Origin: Gnetum montanum
Taxonomy: Eukaryota; Streptophyta; Gnetopsida; Gnetales; Gnetaceae
NCBI GenBank assembly: GCA_015680685.1
Contig: MNCI01022611.1
Coordinates: 1,520,645-1,584,644, forward strand
Reading direction: 5' to 3'
Length of the DNA stretch: 64,000 nt
Shown piece by piece: positions 1-12,290 of this stretch. Below the pieces are notes generated by a model. It searched no databases. It saw only the letters and a program-made list of their open reading frames with translations, and was not told the origin of the DNA. Positions within the stretch are counted from its first letter, which is position 1. Each line of letters opens with the position of its first letter. The translations under genes and the position numbers were made by a program.

Positions 1-575
1 GAAAACAGTCAAGCAGAGGTGACCAATTGGGAGATTACAAAAATACTAATGTGGGCCATTAGCAAATATAGGAAGGATTGGAGTACAAAAATTAATGATG
101 CTCTCTAGGCTTATCATTCAACTAGGAAACTTCCTATTGGCTATTCTTCCTATGAGTTAGTGTATGAGAAAATTTTAATGCTCCTGATTTAATTCAAGCT
201 TCGTACACTCTCAACAACTTGTGACCTAAATCTTGACCTAAGTCTAGCATAGAAAGAAAGATTAATCAACCTAAATGTGTTAGATGAAAATTGATTAATG
301 GCCCTATTCTTGAATGAGGTGAACAGGACATTTAGTAAGCAACGCCATGATTGTACAATCAAGAAAGTAAAGCTTTAACTAGGAGATAAGGTTTTCTATT
401 GGAACCCCACACATGTACTCGAAAAGGAAAGATTTCAAACACTGTAGAAGGGACCTTACATAATTATTCAAACCTTTCCCTCTCGGGCCATGTTAATCTA
501 CAAACCTAAATGTCTAAATAAAAAGTAGTTGGTCAACATCCAATAAGTAAAGCCCTTCATAGAACCAAAATAGGC
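1..575 (+). pseudogene. pol: Decayed integrase C-terminal region of element A
   Basis: Plus-strand translation of the first 200 bases gives integrase core sequence around the catalytic Glu (QAEVTNWEITKIL, then YRKDW and AYHSTRKLPIGYS), as in plant Ty3/gypsy integrases. Normal copies read NREI where this one reads NWEI. After about base 310 comes the C-terminal chromatin-side region (NRTFSKQRHD, then GDKVFYWNP and KGPY). At least three in-frame TAG or TAA codons interrupt it, for example the TAG in the 'CTCTAGGCT' stretch near base 107, where element B has an intact TGG codon. The other two catalytic Asp residues would lie before the window. This is a pseudogene with no plausible activity. Confidence 0.85.
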
Positions 576-2730
576 TAGTGTAACTACCACCTCTATAGAT
601 GGACAACCACATTCCATTTCTCAAATCTCCTCCTTTCAACTTAGTCATGGTGTAGATGGCCATCCATGCTAACCATCAATATGGCTTCTCAATTTTTCTA
701 CTTTTTTTTTTACATTTTTGATTTATATAAATTATTTATTTTAGAAATTCTTGATTTTTCAAATTCTTATAATTTTACACCATATTTAGTACTTTTGAGA
801 TTTCTTGATTATTTTACACTTTATTATATATTTTACTTTGTTTGGTATGATTTAAGTGTGATATTTCCTCATTTTTGCTAATAAAAAGTGCTTTATTATC
901 ACACGACACAGTGTCATTGTTGCTATTTACTAATGATGGTTTCTGCTCAATGTTGTGATTGTTAATGCTTAGTTTCTATTTTTGAAATATGATGTCTAAT
1001 GACTTTGACATGGGTTATTTTTCATTGAACAGGAAGTGAGTCCATGTCATCCACCCATCCAATAAAATCTATGGTTTTCCTTATTTTTGGAATTTGAGGT
1101 CCCTTCCATTAAAGAAACTTTTAATCAATTGGTAACCTTAGTAGTTCTAGAATTAGGAAGGATTCAAAGTTTTGTAAAGGGTGTGACTTCAAGAAAACTT
1201 AATACTCTTTGTACTCTTCTACTTACTTGAGTGTTTTTCATGAACTTCTTACCATTCCATAACATCCATTGATAGGAAGTCAAATAAAGTCTTTGCATGG
1301 TGTGGTTCCCATAAAAAAATGATGGGAATTCAAAGCACACCTCTTAAACATGAATAAGTCCTTACATGGTGTGATTCCCATTTAAATAAAATAATGGAAA
1401 TTCAAAGCACACCCCTTGGACAAATAAACCGGCTACATGCACTAGTTATGGGACTCGAACGACATGCACCTATGCTTAAAGGTTTCCTCTAACTAGGAAC
1501 CTCTCTCTTACTTTCTAATTCTCTTTTCTTCTCTTTGTGGAATGGTGGTTGTTTTCTGGAAGCACTATTGTTTCTTGAGTGGGTGGATTAATCTTAAGGT
1601 GGAAATGTGAAGTCACTAAAAGTAGATGGTTTTGGTCTAGACTAAGGATGGATCTTCTTAGGTTATTTTAAATAAAAATTCTACAAGGAACTTATTATGA
1701 CCTTAATTTAGAACTTCATTCCACCTTCTCTATCATCCATCCATGCTACCATAACTCACCTCATTGCTATGTTCTATGTTATGCTCTATGTCTTGGTCTA
1801 ATGTGTTGGGATTCTTGAGTAGATTCTTTCTGGTTGGTCCTTAACTTTTCATGATCATTAATTGACTATGGGGCCCATAGACTCTTTAATTGAGGTTATG
1901 CAAGGGCAAAAAGGGCACCACTCTACTATGGGGAGGATCCACTTACATAGCTCTTGATCTAGTTAGTTAAGATTCCTTACCTTTGACATCACTACAATCC
2001 TATCTTTTGCATAATCCATTGAGTATTCTACTCAATGCTCCTTAATCTTTCATTTCATTCACCCACTTAATCAATTTTTCTACATTTTTTCAAATTTATG
2101 AACTTCAATATCCTCTTCTCATGTTTTTATACTATTCTTGGTCTTTTGAGCTTTCATTTAATCCCAATATTATCCAAAAATTCCTTATATTTTAAAAGTT
2201 TGACCAAATTCAATGGTAGTCAATGATGGTCAATAGCTGCATTAATGAGTCCTTGTTGATGTAGTGCTTACATCCTATATATACCATTGAGCAGTTAAGA
2301 ATTTTTTGTCATTTTCTCATAACACATGAGAAGTTTTTATAATTTTCGAAAGCCCAAAATATTCTAGAGCTCATAACTTCCTAACCGCTCATCCAAATCA
2401 CTTCATTTTTTGATCCTGCACTTAGTAGACATAAGATCTTTATCATGGGGGCCATAAAAATTAAGGTTTCCAATGAAAAATTAATGAATTTTTTTGAAAT
2501 TTTTTTCTAGCTCCCCCAAGGGTTAATAACTAATGTTTTTGAAGTTAACCCTTTCAACAACCTCTAATATGATTTATTAATGATAATACATAAATAAAAT
2601 GATAATTGGAGTAATTAAATCAACCATAATTACAACTTAGCCAAGTGTAACTATCCTTAAGAGATAAAGGTATCCTAATTGGTTTATGTTATACAACAAT
2701 CACTAACCCATGGTCTTATTGTGATTAAAG
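576..2730 (+). other. Post-pol non-coding spacer of element A
   Basis: This stretch has no credible ORF. A 71-codon plus-strand reading at 666-881 is only a translation of a T-rich run. The sequence matches the spacer of element B in reverse orientation (about 16290-18066); for example the stretch around 620-660 reappears inverted near 18030-18060, and that around 1860-1960 near 17050-17150. A matching shorter spacer is in element C (43990-45170). Long post-pol spacers are usual in Athila-type elements. Confidence 0.75.
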
Positions 2731-5606
2731 ATGACATCAAAATAGAAACACCCATAGGAAGGAGAACCCTTGCAACCATAGGAGAAGTGGCCTAGAGTTG
2801 GAAGGGGCTAACAAGAACAAGGTCAAGAACTACTAGAGGCAATCCATGCAATCAAGAGGACCTCAAAGTGGAATTTTTTTGATAGGTTCTAGAAAAAGAA
2901 GTACCTACAAAATTATCACAATGAGGAGAAGCACCTAGACCTACACCAAGGCTTAAGGTCACTTTGACTCAAGCCAACCTTGATATCCTTAGGTCTGGAG
3001 AAGTTCAATGATCTATTCTTCAAAAGATGAACTTTAGGCCATTTTTGAAGAAAGCTCTAGAGGAGGTCAAGACACAACTACAAGCCTCTCCCATGTGGCC
3101 AGTAATCACATATAGTGGGAAATGGTACATGGAAGAGAAATATCTCTTATGGAATAGCCAAAGTTCAAGGTCCATAGTAAAAATCAAGGACATTCAAGTG
3201 TCCTACTTAACAAAAGCTATTGCACAGGCACTTGGGATGCTTGATACTAGAACATAGCTGGTATAACTATCCATGAAAGTTGATCTTGAGGCCAAGAGGA
3301 AGTGGACCTAATGATGCTATGGGGTTGACTATAAGAAGTATGGTGTGCTCACACCAGTGGAGAAAATTTACTTCAAGATTGCAGCCTATTATCTCAATCC
3401 AATGGTGAGGCCTAGCAAGGTAATCGCCTTCTCCACTGGGAAATTTCCTATCAACCTTCCATAGATAATCTACTTAGAGATCAAAAAATGCTTTAAGGAA
3501 AATGAACATAGAAGGAAGAACTTTCTCTTTCCATGCCTCATTAGGAATTGCAAAAGGGAAAACATCATTTGCTATTTCAATGATACTCTTAGGCATGCTC
3601 CTTTGGCCTCATGGTCTAAGAATATGAAAGATAAAATGCCAACAACATCCCAAGAAGAGGAGTAGCTACCACCACCACCCACTTAGGAAACAACACCAGA
3701 GGCCTATGTAGCCATTGAGAATTTGAGCAAAATTTGAGAGCAGCTCTTGAGTGAACAAGAGCAACATGTAAAAAAAAGTGGGGTAGATTCATTTGTGTAT
3801 TGGCCAGCAATGAGTTACTTTAATGAGGTGGCTCGAATAGTTAACTAGATGGAGAGGGGTGGTCCAATCTTCTCTATCCAATGAATGAAACTACCTATGA
3901 GATAAAATTCCAATGCTTGGAAGGTGATAGTGACATTATCACAATACCATTTATTTCTAGAAATGTCTAGGAATGCTACCACTTTCTTGATGCAATTGGA
4001 GGAAGTTGAAGAAGCAACTATCTTGGTGATGCAGCACCAAGTGTAGGAAACAGTAGCTAAAGTGGTTGCTGATCATGTTGTTGAAGCATTGAATGTACTC
4101 CAAGAATCTATACTAGAAATATCTACACTTCAAGATGTGCAGAAGTTTGCAAGAATGATTAGTAGAAAGTTAGATATAGCCCAACATGAAAAGTTGTTGG
4201 AATGACTGGTGGGAACTGAGCAACTGACTCTAGACATCTTTGATTTTTTAGAAGACATCACTATGACCTAGTTGGAACTATTAAACACAAGGGAAAAATG
4301 CATTATCTTAGAGGGAAAACTTGAAACGGCCCAAAAAAGAGATAAACACTTGGCCACAAAGGTTGCTGAACTATGTGCCCAACTTAAAGATTCTATGATC
4401 CTCAGGCCAACAATAACAAGAGATGAAGCTTTCAAATAGCTTTAAGAATGATTTCATAATGCTAAGGAGGAGGTAGTTACAACCATCTTCAACCAATCTA
4501 TGGTAGAACCCAAAACATATGTAATTCATAAGGACTTAAACTAGATGCATTATGAGAATGAAGCCATGACCGCACAAAATTATCACCTGCGAAATATTGA
4601 TGCTTAGAATGATCAAATGTAGGAATTTATTCATCAATAGTAGGAGGAGCTTGCTAGGGTGAACACTGAACTAGGAAAATTGGTTGTAGAAAGCTATAAT
4701 ATGTTAATAGAGGAAGTACACACCTTGTACTAGAAATCTACCATCGAGATTGCCACTTAGAAGAATGAGGCCCTCAAGTTTGAAAAAGTAAAAAATCACT
4801 ACAAAGACCAGGTTGGCCTATAGAAGGAAGTTAATGAAAAATACATTCAGATGGCAAAGGCAAAATGGAATGAAGCCCTCTAGAAACTCCAATAAGAAAG
4901 AGAAATGTGGTAACTCATCATTGATGGAATTGATGCCTACAATAAAAAATGAAGATCAAATTAAAGGAGTTGCAAATCAAAGAGATGATAGAGTATATGA
5001 AGTTGGCCAATCTCTATTACACAAACCTGGAAATGTTGACCGCTAGATGATCATGATTAGAGTTGGAAAAATAAGTGGCTAGCTTGTATATATTATATGA
5101 GGCAGAGTTCAAGCACCAAAAAGATACTAAGAAAAATCTTGAGACTACAAATGTTGAACTTGAAGTTCTTAGAGCATAGTTTAGAGACTAATCATCAATC
5201 ATTGAGAACCTAGCCAAATGGATAAATGACCACTAGGAGCTAAAAGACATAGTGAAGGCATTCGACATTGAATGCAAATAGTTCACTACTTGGTTTGTCA
5301 ATGCTAAGGAGCTATTTCTAGCAATCCTGTGTCCTTGGAATGTTCTCATTCCAACCCAGATTGGTAAAGCCGCATGAATGGTGCATGATCCCAAGAGTAA
5401 GGAGGAGAAAATGAAAACAATGTTGGATGCTTTTCACCTCTTGCCTAAAGTTGCAACAGTAGCAGGACAACCATAGCCACCTCAACCACTACCCATGTGT
5501 GAAGCTGGTGAAGGTTCCTTAGAGCCTTAGGAACCACCACCACCTAAGATCATCTCATCTTCTCCAATAGCTTCCCAACATCAGGGAATGTGCTATCCAG
5601 TTTTGA
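2731..5606 (+). pseudogene. Decayed additional ORF downstream of pol (element A)
   Basis: A reading frame of about 2.9 kb starts at ATG 2731, the position matching the clean start of B's copy (16287, minus strand), and ends near TGA 5604-5606. Many in-frame stops, mostly TAG, break it. The first third contains MNFRPFLKKALEEVKTQLQ and, near 3370-3540, a segment reading VIAFSTGKFPINLP followed by FLFPCLIRNCKREN. This resembles the domain described as 'putative plant transposon protein' (Pfam PF20167-like) found in plant gypsy-associated ORFs; that match is from memory and needs an HMM search. The middle (about 4000-5300) is rich in Glu, Lys and Leu and looks coiled-coil. A Pro-rich tail (near 5470-5570) follows. 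I see no integrase, RT or clear membrane segment. Function is unknown; an Athila env-like position is the nearest parallel. Confidence 0.7.
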
Positions 5607-5793
5607 AGAGTTGTGTCATGGTGTTCGGTTTTTTGTCTTAAACATCATCATTCTTTGTAATGTGTTAATTTGTACACCCAGGCAGTCCATTTTTTGTCAA
5701 GTTAGTCAATTTGTTTTGTTTGAAGAAAATTTAGTCAATAATCCCATACCTTTCCAATTTTGTAAAAGAACTCAAGGACAAGTTTTCATTCAG

Positions 5794-5804
5794 TTGTGGG
5801 GGTA
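5794..5804 (+). promoter_or_regulatory. Polypurine tract of element A
   Basis: TTGTGGGGGTA lies directly before the LTR start TGATAAG. It is the expected primer for plus-strand DNA synthesis. The decayed equivalent in element B (near 13198-13210, minus strand) ends in GGAGGTA, and that in element C ends in TTGGGGTA. Confidence 0.75.
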
Positions 5805-6739
5805 TGATAAGTTGTATTTAGTTGGCTGCGTCGACAAGGCCTTGTCGATGTAGCCTTGTCAACTAGGACTCGTCAACAAGGCCTAGTGGATGCATCTTAC
5901 CATGCATCGATGAGGCCCTGCTGATGCAGTGTTAGTTTTTGGCTATAAATACACACCTATAGTCACATTTATGGTAATTAGAGATTGTAGTTGTAGTAAA
6001 GCTTTTATAGTTTCTCCATTTAAAAGTTAGAATTTTCCTCGAGTGCTCGTAGTAGGAGTCATTGAGTATATGGATCTTTATTCAAGCATTGTTGTACCTG
6101 AGCACGATAGTGTGTGTGATAATAAAGATGAGCTTTTTGATAAACCTTGCAGAACTTTGAATAGATTAGCTATTTCAATAATGCATTCAATATTTTTAAT
6201 TATTTATTAAATATTTTTCATTAGTTATTAAATATTTTCTAACTATTACATTAATGAAACAATTAAGCTAGATAGATTACACACATAAGTATGATCGCTT
6301 TGAGCATAACACATATTCACTTGGTTATCCTAGTAGTGTTATTGCTTGGCATGCTTAATAGTGTAGTGCTTGGTTGCCTAGCAATAGATACATGGGTTCA
6401 GGATGTGTACAGAAAATGGGATTAGATGCTTATGTTAGGGTTAGTTAAATGATAGTTAATTAGTTAACTCATATTAGTTAGTTAAATTCCTTTTATCCAC
6501 ATTTTGAGCACCAAACTATAAAACACAAAATGATAAAAATTGGATGCCTCGGTTACACTTAACCATACCAACGAATGTCACAAGTATAATTGAGAAGACA
6601 ATGATTAACTTTAAGGCTAGATTCATTTCCTAAAGGACTAGTCCATCAGAAATGATAAAGTCCATGGAATTTGACTAGATCATGCATGCACGCTTTGTGA
6701 TTCATATGGTTGGGCATAGGAGTACCTTGCCACTCATCA
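5805..6739 (+). repeat. 3' LTR of element A (935 bp)
   Basis: The LTR begins TGATAAG and ends CTCATCA; with element B's ends (TGATGAG...CTCATCA) this shows a 7-bp terminal inverted repeat. A TATA box (TATAAAT, 5944-5950) marks the promoter. The U3 before it is only about 140 bp and is crowded with palindromic pieces such as GTCGACAAGGCC and TTGTCGATG, plus ATGCATCGATGAGGC. The R-U5 part is close to both B LTRs, for example the shared region around 6540-6620 with 12420-12500. Functionally it would have driven and ended transcription of A. Confidence 0.88.
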
Positions 6740-6744
6740 ATAGC

Positions 6745-7860
6745 TAGAAATTCTTTCTAGAAAAAATATGCTATACTTAGAAAAAGATCAATCATCTTCA
6801 AAAATCATTACAGTTGGTACTAGCTATTCATCATCAAAGGCCTTGAGTCTTTTAGATTTTCCTTTAGGGTATATCATCAAATATGAACCAAAATCTATGA
6901 AAGTCAAAACTATTAAAGGAAGATTAATTTTTAAGAAGTAGCATCCAAAGAGACCAAATGTTGAAGAATTAGTTATTTTTAGTACAAACATGTAGATCCA
7001 TAAATAGGAAAAACAAAGATAGCCATGTCACTCATGAATTGGCTAAAATTTATTGTTGTTAATTGTTGATTTCTTAACAATTACCAATCAGACTATCAAA
7101 GACTAGAAATAAGAGATTAGAAGGCTAAAGAGTCTACATAATTCTTTGTAGTTAGAGTTTGAAGTATTGAGAAATAGGTGCAAAGATAAAATAAAGAAAG
7201 CTCAGATCAAAGAGGCCAATATTGAAACTTTAAAGATGGAAAATGTATAGTTACACAGAGAATTAGCCAAAAAAGATCAAAGAATTTCAGCATAAAGTTT
7301 GAGACAAGAGGTTAGCTTTAAATTTATTGTAAATGAATTAATGATCATGAAATAGAAAGAAGAGGTAGTTTTGGTTAATATTAATGACCTAAAAGGAGGA
7401 AAAGAAGCTTTTGAGAAAGCTTTTGTAGATATCATTCACTTTATATACTAGGCCAATGAAAAAAGAGAGCAAGTATTTGAATTGGAGATGAAATTTCTAG
7501 ATGTTATGAATGGTGGTATGCACTGAGTTGAATCAACTCAAGAGTTAAGAGAAGATCTTATTGTTACTATAGAGAATATGTGTGAGAAGAATATAACTAA
7601 ATCCATCAATACCACAACATTAAATGATGACAAGTAGTTAGGAGAAAAAGTAGCATAGTTGTTATGTACCACTGGAATAAAAGAACTAGCCAAGGCATTA
7701 TCATTAGTATACAAGCAAAGTTACTTCAAAAGTCTAGTCTAATGAGAAAATGATCATGTCAAGGAATTTATGGTAGAAACTTTGACTATCATAGAGATTC
7801 AGATGTAGGTGAAAAATTTAAATTTTATTGAGAAGGAAGTGACCGATAGTTCATCCTAAA
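6745..7860 (+). pseudogene. Decayed coiled-coil ORF, unrecognised
   Basis: One plus-strand frame stays readable over about 1.1 kb with scattered stops, several of them TAG. It reads as a Lys/Glu-rich coiled-coil-like protein, for example EFEVLRNRCKDKIKKAQ near 7150-7205, NIETLKMENV near 7220-7250, and KREQVFELEMKFLDVMN near 7460-7510. A Ser-rich start (near 6790-6860) precedes it. I recognise no catalytic motif. It lies just right of element A and upstream of a TATA-bearing LTR-like region, the same order (post-pol ORF then LTR) as in A and B, so it may be the 3' end of another, older gypsy element. That is inference; sequence similarity to A's ORF is not obvious by eye. Confidence 0.4.
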
Positions 7861-8640
7861 AACTATTTTTTAACCTCTTTGTAGTTATAACTAGTTCTTT
7901 CATGTTTTGGCTATATAAAGGCATGGCCATTTTTGTAAAAGAGAGAGGAGAGATTATCTTGAAGATACTAATAGTGAATTTTGTATAATGGCATTTTGAA
8001 GTACGATTTGATCAAGTTTTTCATCTCTAATCTATAAGTTATTTTTTTTCTTTTATCTTTGTGGTTTAGCTATTAGTAAAAAATCATAGTGTACCTTACA
8101 TTTAGTTCTTGGAATTATTTATATTGCTTGTCATAGCCAAGGGTTTAAAAATTTTTGTCATCATTGATTGATCAAAATGTCTTCATTTTTTAGTATTCTC
8201 ATATTGATGATGGTTCATTTTAGTATTTAAGATTTATGTAATTCTACTATTTTATGTTACAAATTAACTAAATATAGCTCTATTTCATGTTTTCTTGTGG
8301 AATTTTTTCTTGAAAAGATTGGTAGTAGATTTGTAGGATTTTTTTAAAACATTGGATGAAAGGAATGATTGTTATAGGTAACTTATGATCCATATTGTAT
8401 ATGCTATTTTTATTCGATAAAATTAAGAATTATTTTAACTTACAGAATAGAGTTTTTGAAAAGATGAATCTTTCTTTAAAACTATAATTAAATAGATTTT
8501 TTGAAAAGTTGAATCTTTCTTTAAAACTATTATTTATTATTAAAACTTTAACATAGTACAAAACTTGTAGTAAGTATAGATTTGAAAAAAATACCACTCA
8601 TACAATTGTTAAGTATTATTTGAAGGTATTTGAGCCTTAG
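7861..8640 (+). other. LTR-like or promoter-like AT-rich region
   Basis: After the coiled-coil frame there is a plus-strand TATA-like site (GGCTATATAAAGG, about 7908-7920), followed by purine-rich and T-rich sequence without coding potential. This could be the 3' LTR of the element that carried the preceding ORF, but I cannot fix either end. A 33-bp direct repeat with a period of about 45 bp sits at about 8453-8485 and 8498-8530. The region ends where integrase sequence of element H begins on the other strand. Confidence 0.3.
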
Positions 8641-11450
8641 TATTACTAGAAACTATCAAACATTGAAATTTAAGTTTAAAAGTAACCCCTATCTCAAAAA
8701 GTTTTGTTGTTTAGCTAGGGACCACAACATTGGCGATTGGAAGAGAGTCCAAATTTTTCACCAACAAAGTTGGACAAAAATTTACTCATGTGCTCAAGCT
8801 ATCTATGAATACATGTCAAAATCAAGAAGTGAATTTGACATCATGATTGAAAATAAATTTGGTAGGAATTTAGCCAAATAATCTTTGAAATAAATAATTG
8901 CACAAAATCCTCTACACTAGTCAAAGTTCTCTTAGCTAGAAATTAAGCTGACTTGGTTAACAAGTCAATAATAAAAAGGATAACATTCTCTTCATTCCTA
9001 GTACATGATGAATTGGTAATGAATTCTATGTTGATCATCGTCCACTTCCACTTTGCAAATATTGTGAGGGTATAAGTAGCCACTTGATCATTGATGTTCA
9101 AGCTTAACCTCTTGGCAAATTAAACATTTAGCTATGAATTTGCCAACCTACTTCTTCATGCCTGGCCACTAGTACAACCTGTTCAGCATTTGATACATCT
9201 TGTTCCTACTAGGATGCATTTGAAGCCTACTGAGGTGAACTTTTTGTAGTAGATACTACTATAAGAAATTAGGCATACACACTTGATCCTTATGAAAAAG
9301 TAACCCAATCACATCTACTAGCATTGAGAAACTACTAGACTATCTAAGCTACATACATTAAAGATCATGCTACTAATTCTCATGAATCTCATTTAACAAA
9401 GTCAACTAAATCACCAAGTTGTGGAGTTTACAAGTCACATTGCTTAAGCCATCTATACAATGTTTCTTTTACCTATTTAATACTATATGGTAAAATTGAA
9501 ATTAGCCAACAACTTAATCCACCTTTTCTAGCATAAGTTCAATAATGGCTAACTCATGAAGTACTATAACTTCTTATCATTAGTCTAGATTATTAAATTC
9601 TCATCAAATAGGTAGTGGTGCCAATCCTTTAAGAAAAACACCATTAATCCTAACTCTAAATCATGTGTGAGATAATAGTTCTCATGAAACTTCCACTATC
9701 ACGAGGTATACACTATCATTGTGCCCTCTCGCTTGATGACACATCCATAACCATCTCTTGATGCATTGGTACAAATATCAAACTATTTACCTAAGATAAG
9801 CATAGGTAACATAGGAGCCAAAATCATTCTACTATTGAGCTTATTAAAATTATCCTAGCATCATGGGTTCCATAAGAATCTAATGTTCTTTCATAAAAAC
9901 TTTTTGAGAGATAAATTAATGTAGAAAACATTCTCAATGAATCTCCTATAGTAACCTTAAAACTCAAGAAAACTATGAAAATCCCCAACATACTTAGGGA
10001 TAGGCCAACCATGAATTGTTGATATTTTAGTGGGGTTCATAGCTATATGAGCCTCAAATATGATATGTCATGATGTCTTAAGAACTGGATTTCCTAGGAT
10101 CAAAATAATTACTTTGAAGATTAAAACAAAAATTGATGCTCTCAAAGCATCTATAGAATGGTCATAAAATGCTCATCATGTAGCTCCTATAACAAAGAGT
10201 ACATAAGATGTCATCGATAAGAAAAATGATAAATAGGTCTAGGTATGATCTTATGACACTATTCATGAGATGCATGAATACTACAAGAGCATTAGTAAAT
10301 CCAAAAGGAAAAACTAGGAACTTGTACTATTCATATCATATCATGAATATTTTTTAAACAATCCTCCTCTCAATGTGAACCTACTGGTATCTTAAATTTA
10401 GATCTATATTCATGGATACTTGTACTTATCTTAGCTAGTGAAATAGATTGTCTATAGGTAGAAAAAAGATATTTGTTCTTCACTATCACTAGATTTAAGT
10501 ATCTATAGTTCATGCACAACCTTATATTACCATGGTTTTGTTTAATGAAATCTCTAGTAGGTATTAAAGTTAAATGTTTAGTTTGGCCAATTCAAAAAAT
10601 AAAATCCTTTGTAGAACCTTGAATATAGATTTAGCATCAAGTTTGAGAGAAATCTCAAACTTAAGATCATACCTTAAAGTTAAACCAAGAAAATTTAAAT
10701 GGAAAAAAATCAAGGAACTTATGAAAAATAAGAATTTTTTTGATCCTAGATGAAGAAGGATCTTTGCCAAATGAAATAGCAAAGTAGGAATGATCCTTCT
10801 ATAATATGTAGTGAAAATACCTTGAATAAATAAGATCTAATTTGATCTTGTATTACTAGGTATGTATGGTCACCTAAAAATCATCATCTACCATGATGGA
10901 GAGTATCATATGAAAATAATGCATGTTTCCTTAATATCATGATAACTAATCCATGTCCAAGATGATTTCATAATATTTAAAGCCTATAGCATTAAGCTTA
11001 TTGAGCTAGGACACATCCTCAATCATCAAAGATATAGACATGTAGACTTGATTCATAGCAAGGACACTAGCACTAATAGTGTTAATGGCAAGCACTAGAG
11101 AAAGAAACTAATCCTCCAAATCCAAATGTTCTACCACTCATTGATCAACAAAGGAATGACTAGCATTGGGATAAAAAAGAATCAAATATACCAAATTAGA
11201 AACCATACCTCTAGAATCCATTATGATGTTAGGCTTGTCATCTACTAGTTGATCTATTATAATGTAGACATAAGTATTTATTCTTAAGTCATCTTAGTCA
11301 ATGATAGGTTTGCCAACTTGTTGAGAATCTCCACTACTGAAATGTTTTGGATAGTTAAAGCTATTATGATCTAGCTAATCATAGTTACAATAATTAGTAT
11401 CATTCTTGTGGATTTTCACAACTATATCATAAGCATGATAAGTAAAGGAC
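8640..11450 (-). pseudogene. pol: Decayed pol of element H (protease, RT, RNase H, integrase)
   Basis: Domains in order on the minus strand follow. Protease (about 11260-10870) reads PNASHSFVDQ where the family has a catalytic DSGAS-type loop; the Asp codon appears changed to TAT. RT (about 10790-9900) contains the motif LIDDIL at about 10220 with both catalytic Asp retained, preceded by [11 protein letters not shown]; then GWPIPKYVGDF at the thumb. RNase H (about 9820-9500) has DICTNASRDGYGC and THDLELGLMVFFLKDWHHYL. The integrase zinc domain (about 9240-9090) reads HPSRNKMYQMLNRLY, then WPGMKK, then CLICQEVKLEHQ. A decayed core (IPTKFIFNHDVKFTS, about 8865-8820) follows. Stops and frameshifts run throughout. 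Layout and motifs fit Del/Tekay-type chromovirus pol, although no chromodomain region survives. Confidence 0.8.
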
Positions 11451-11459
11451 CCATGAGTA

Positions 11460-12235
11460 GATCCACAACCTATTGACCACTACTATGGCCTTAGTTACTA
11501 CTACCCACTAGAACCAAAACATTGGGCTTGCTTGAATCCTCTTGACATCCTAGAAGAGGTGTGGTCCCTCTTCTAAGGATGATTAAAATACAATACCTTA
11601 GAAAACTAGCTATACTTTAGGTCTAACACACAAACATAGGCATCCTTATACATCTAAAAATGAAGAAAAATAATGTAATCTATGATAGAAATAGAAAGAC
11701 CTCTAACAAAACTATTAGCTCTTGCCCTCTCATTAAGATGTATATGATAGAAATAGGAAGACCTCTAACAAAATTTGTTAGCTATTCCCCTCTCATTAAA
11801 ATGTATGTGAGACATATACATAATTATCTTTAAGAACTTGGATTCATAATTAATGTTGGTCCAACTACATTAGTATAGATGATAAAACTCATTTTCCTTC
11901 ATCTCTACATACTTTGAAAGAATGTAATATACATTGAAAGCATTAAGGATATAACTCCATTTGAAATCATAGTCTTTTTAATGGTGTATCTTCTCGTGGA
12001 TAGACCATCAATAACTAGCAAAATCCTTGAATTAATAAGTTATCAATAAGATTTGCCACATGGAAAAGTAACCCATCAATTTGATGATGTTAGTAATATT
12101 CTCAAGCCATTCTATGGTAATAGTAGAATCCTCACCTTGAAAGGTAGGTGTTTCTAGCTTATGAAATTGCTCCATATGCTCATACTCAATTAGTTCTCTA
12201 CCATCACCTACACTAATCCTTAAAGCAATGAGCAT
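11460..12235 (-). pseudogene. gag: Decayed gag of element H
   Basis: The minus-strand frame from ATG 12235 gives EQFHKLETPTFQGEDS followed by WLENITNIIKLMGY, the typical start of the plant retrotransposon gag core (PF03732 family). Further down, YESKFLKIIMYMSHIHFNER is the usual end of that core. Two near-identical segments of about 77 bp lie in tandem near 11693-11830, so the C-terminal part of the core is duplicated. Stops interrupt the frame. The start is not certain, because the leader between gag and primer site was split by insertion of B only 56 bases upstream. Confidence 0.7.
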
Positions 12236-12290
12236 TTATGGAAAACTTGAGTTCTTCTCCTTGTGTTAACTAAGAAATTGGAAAAGGTAG

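Larger units (their letters stand above)
1..6739 (+). mobile_element. Element A: 3' part of an Athila-like Ty3/gypsy retrotransposon
   Basis: The window opens inside the integrase region and runs through the post-pol spacer, a long additional ORF, a polypurine tract and a 3' LTR ending in CTCATCA. The order matches complete element B (12291-25267, opposite strand), which is how the parts were assigned. The 5' LTR, gag and most of pol lie upstream of the window. The five bases after the LTR are ATAGC, so the same five should flank the missing 5' LTR if the element is a simple insertion. Assignment to the Athila side of Ty3/gypsy rests on the post-pol ORF and on the tRNA-Asp-type primer sites of relatives B, C and D. 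All coding parts are broken by stops. Confidence 0.85.

Noticed and set aside
666-881. 71-codon Phe/Tyr-rich reading frame
   Set aside because: It translates a T-rich spacer of element A; no counterpart is open in B.
8630-8881. 83-codon plus-strand frame
   Set aside because: Its complement is the decayed integrase core of element H, collinear with the rest of H pol.
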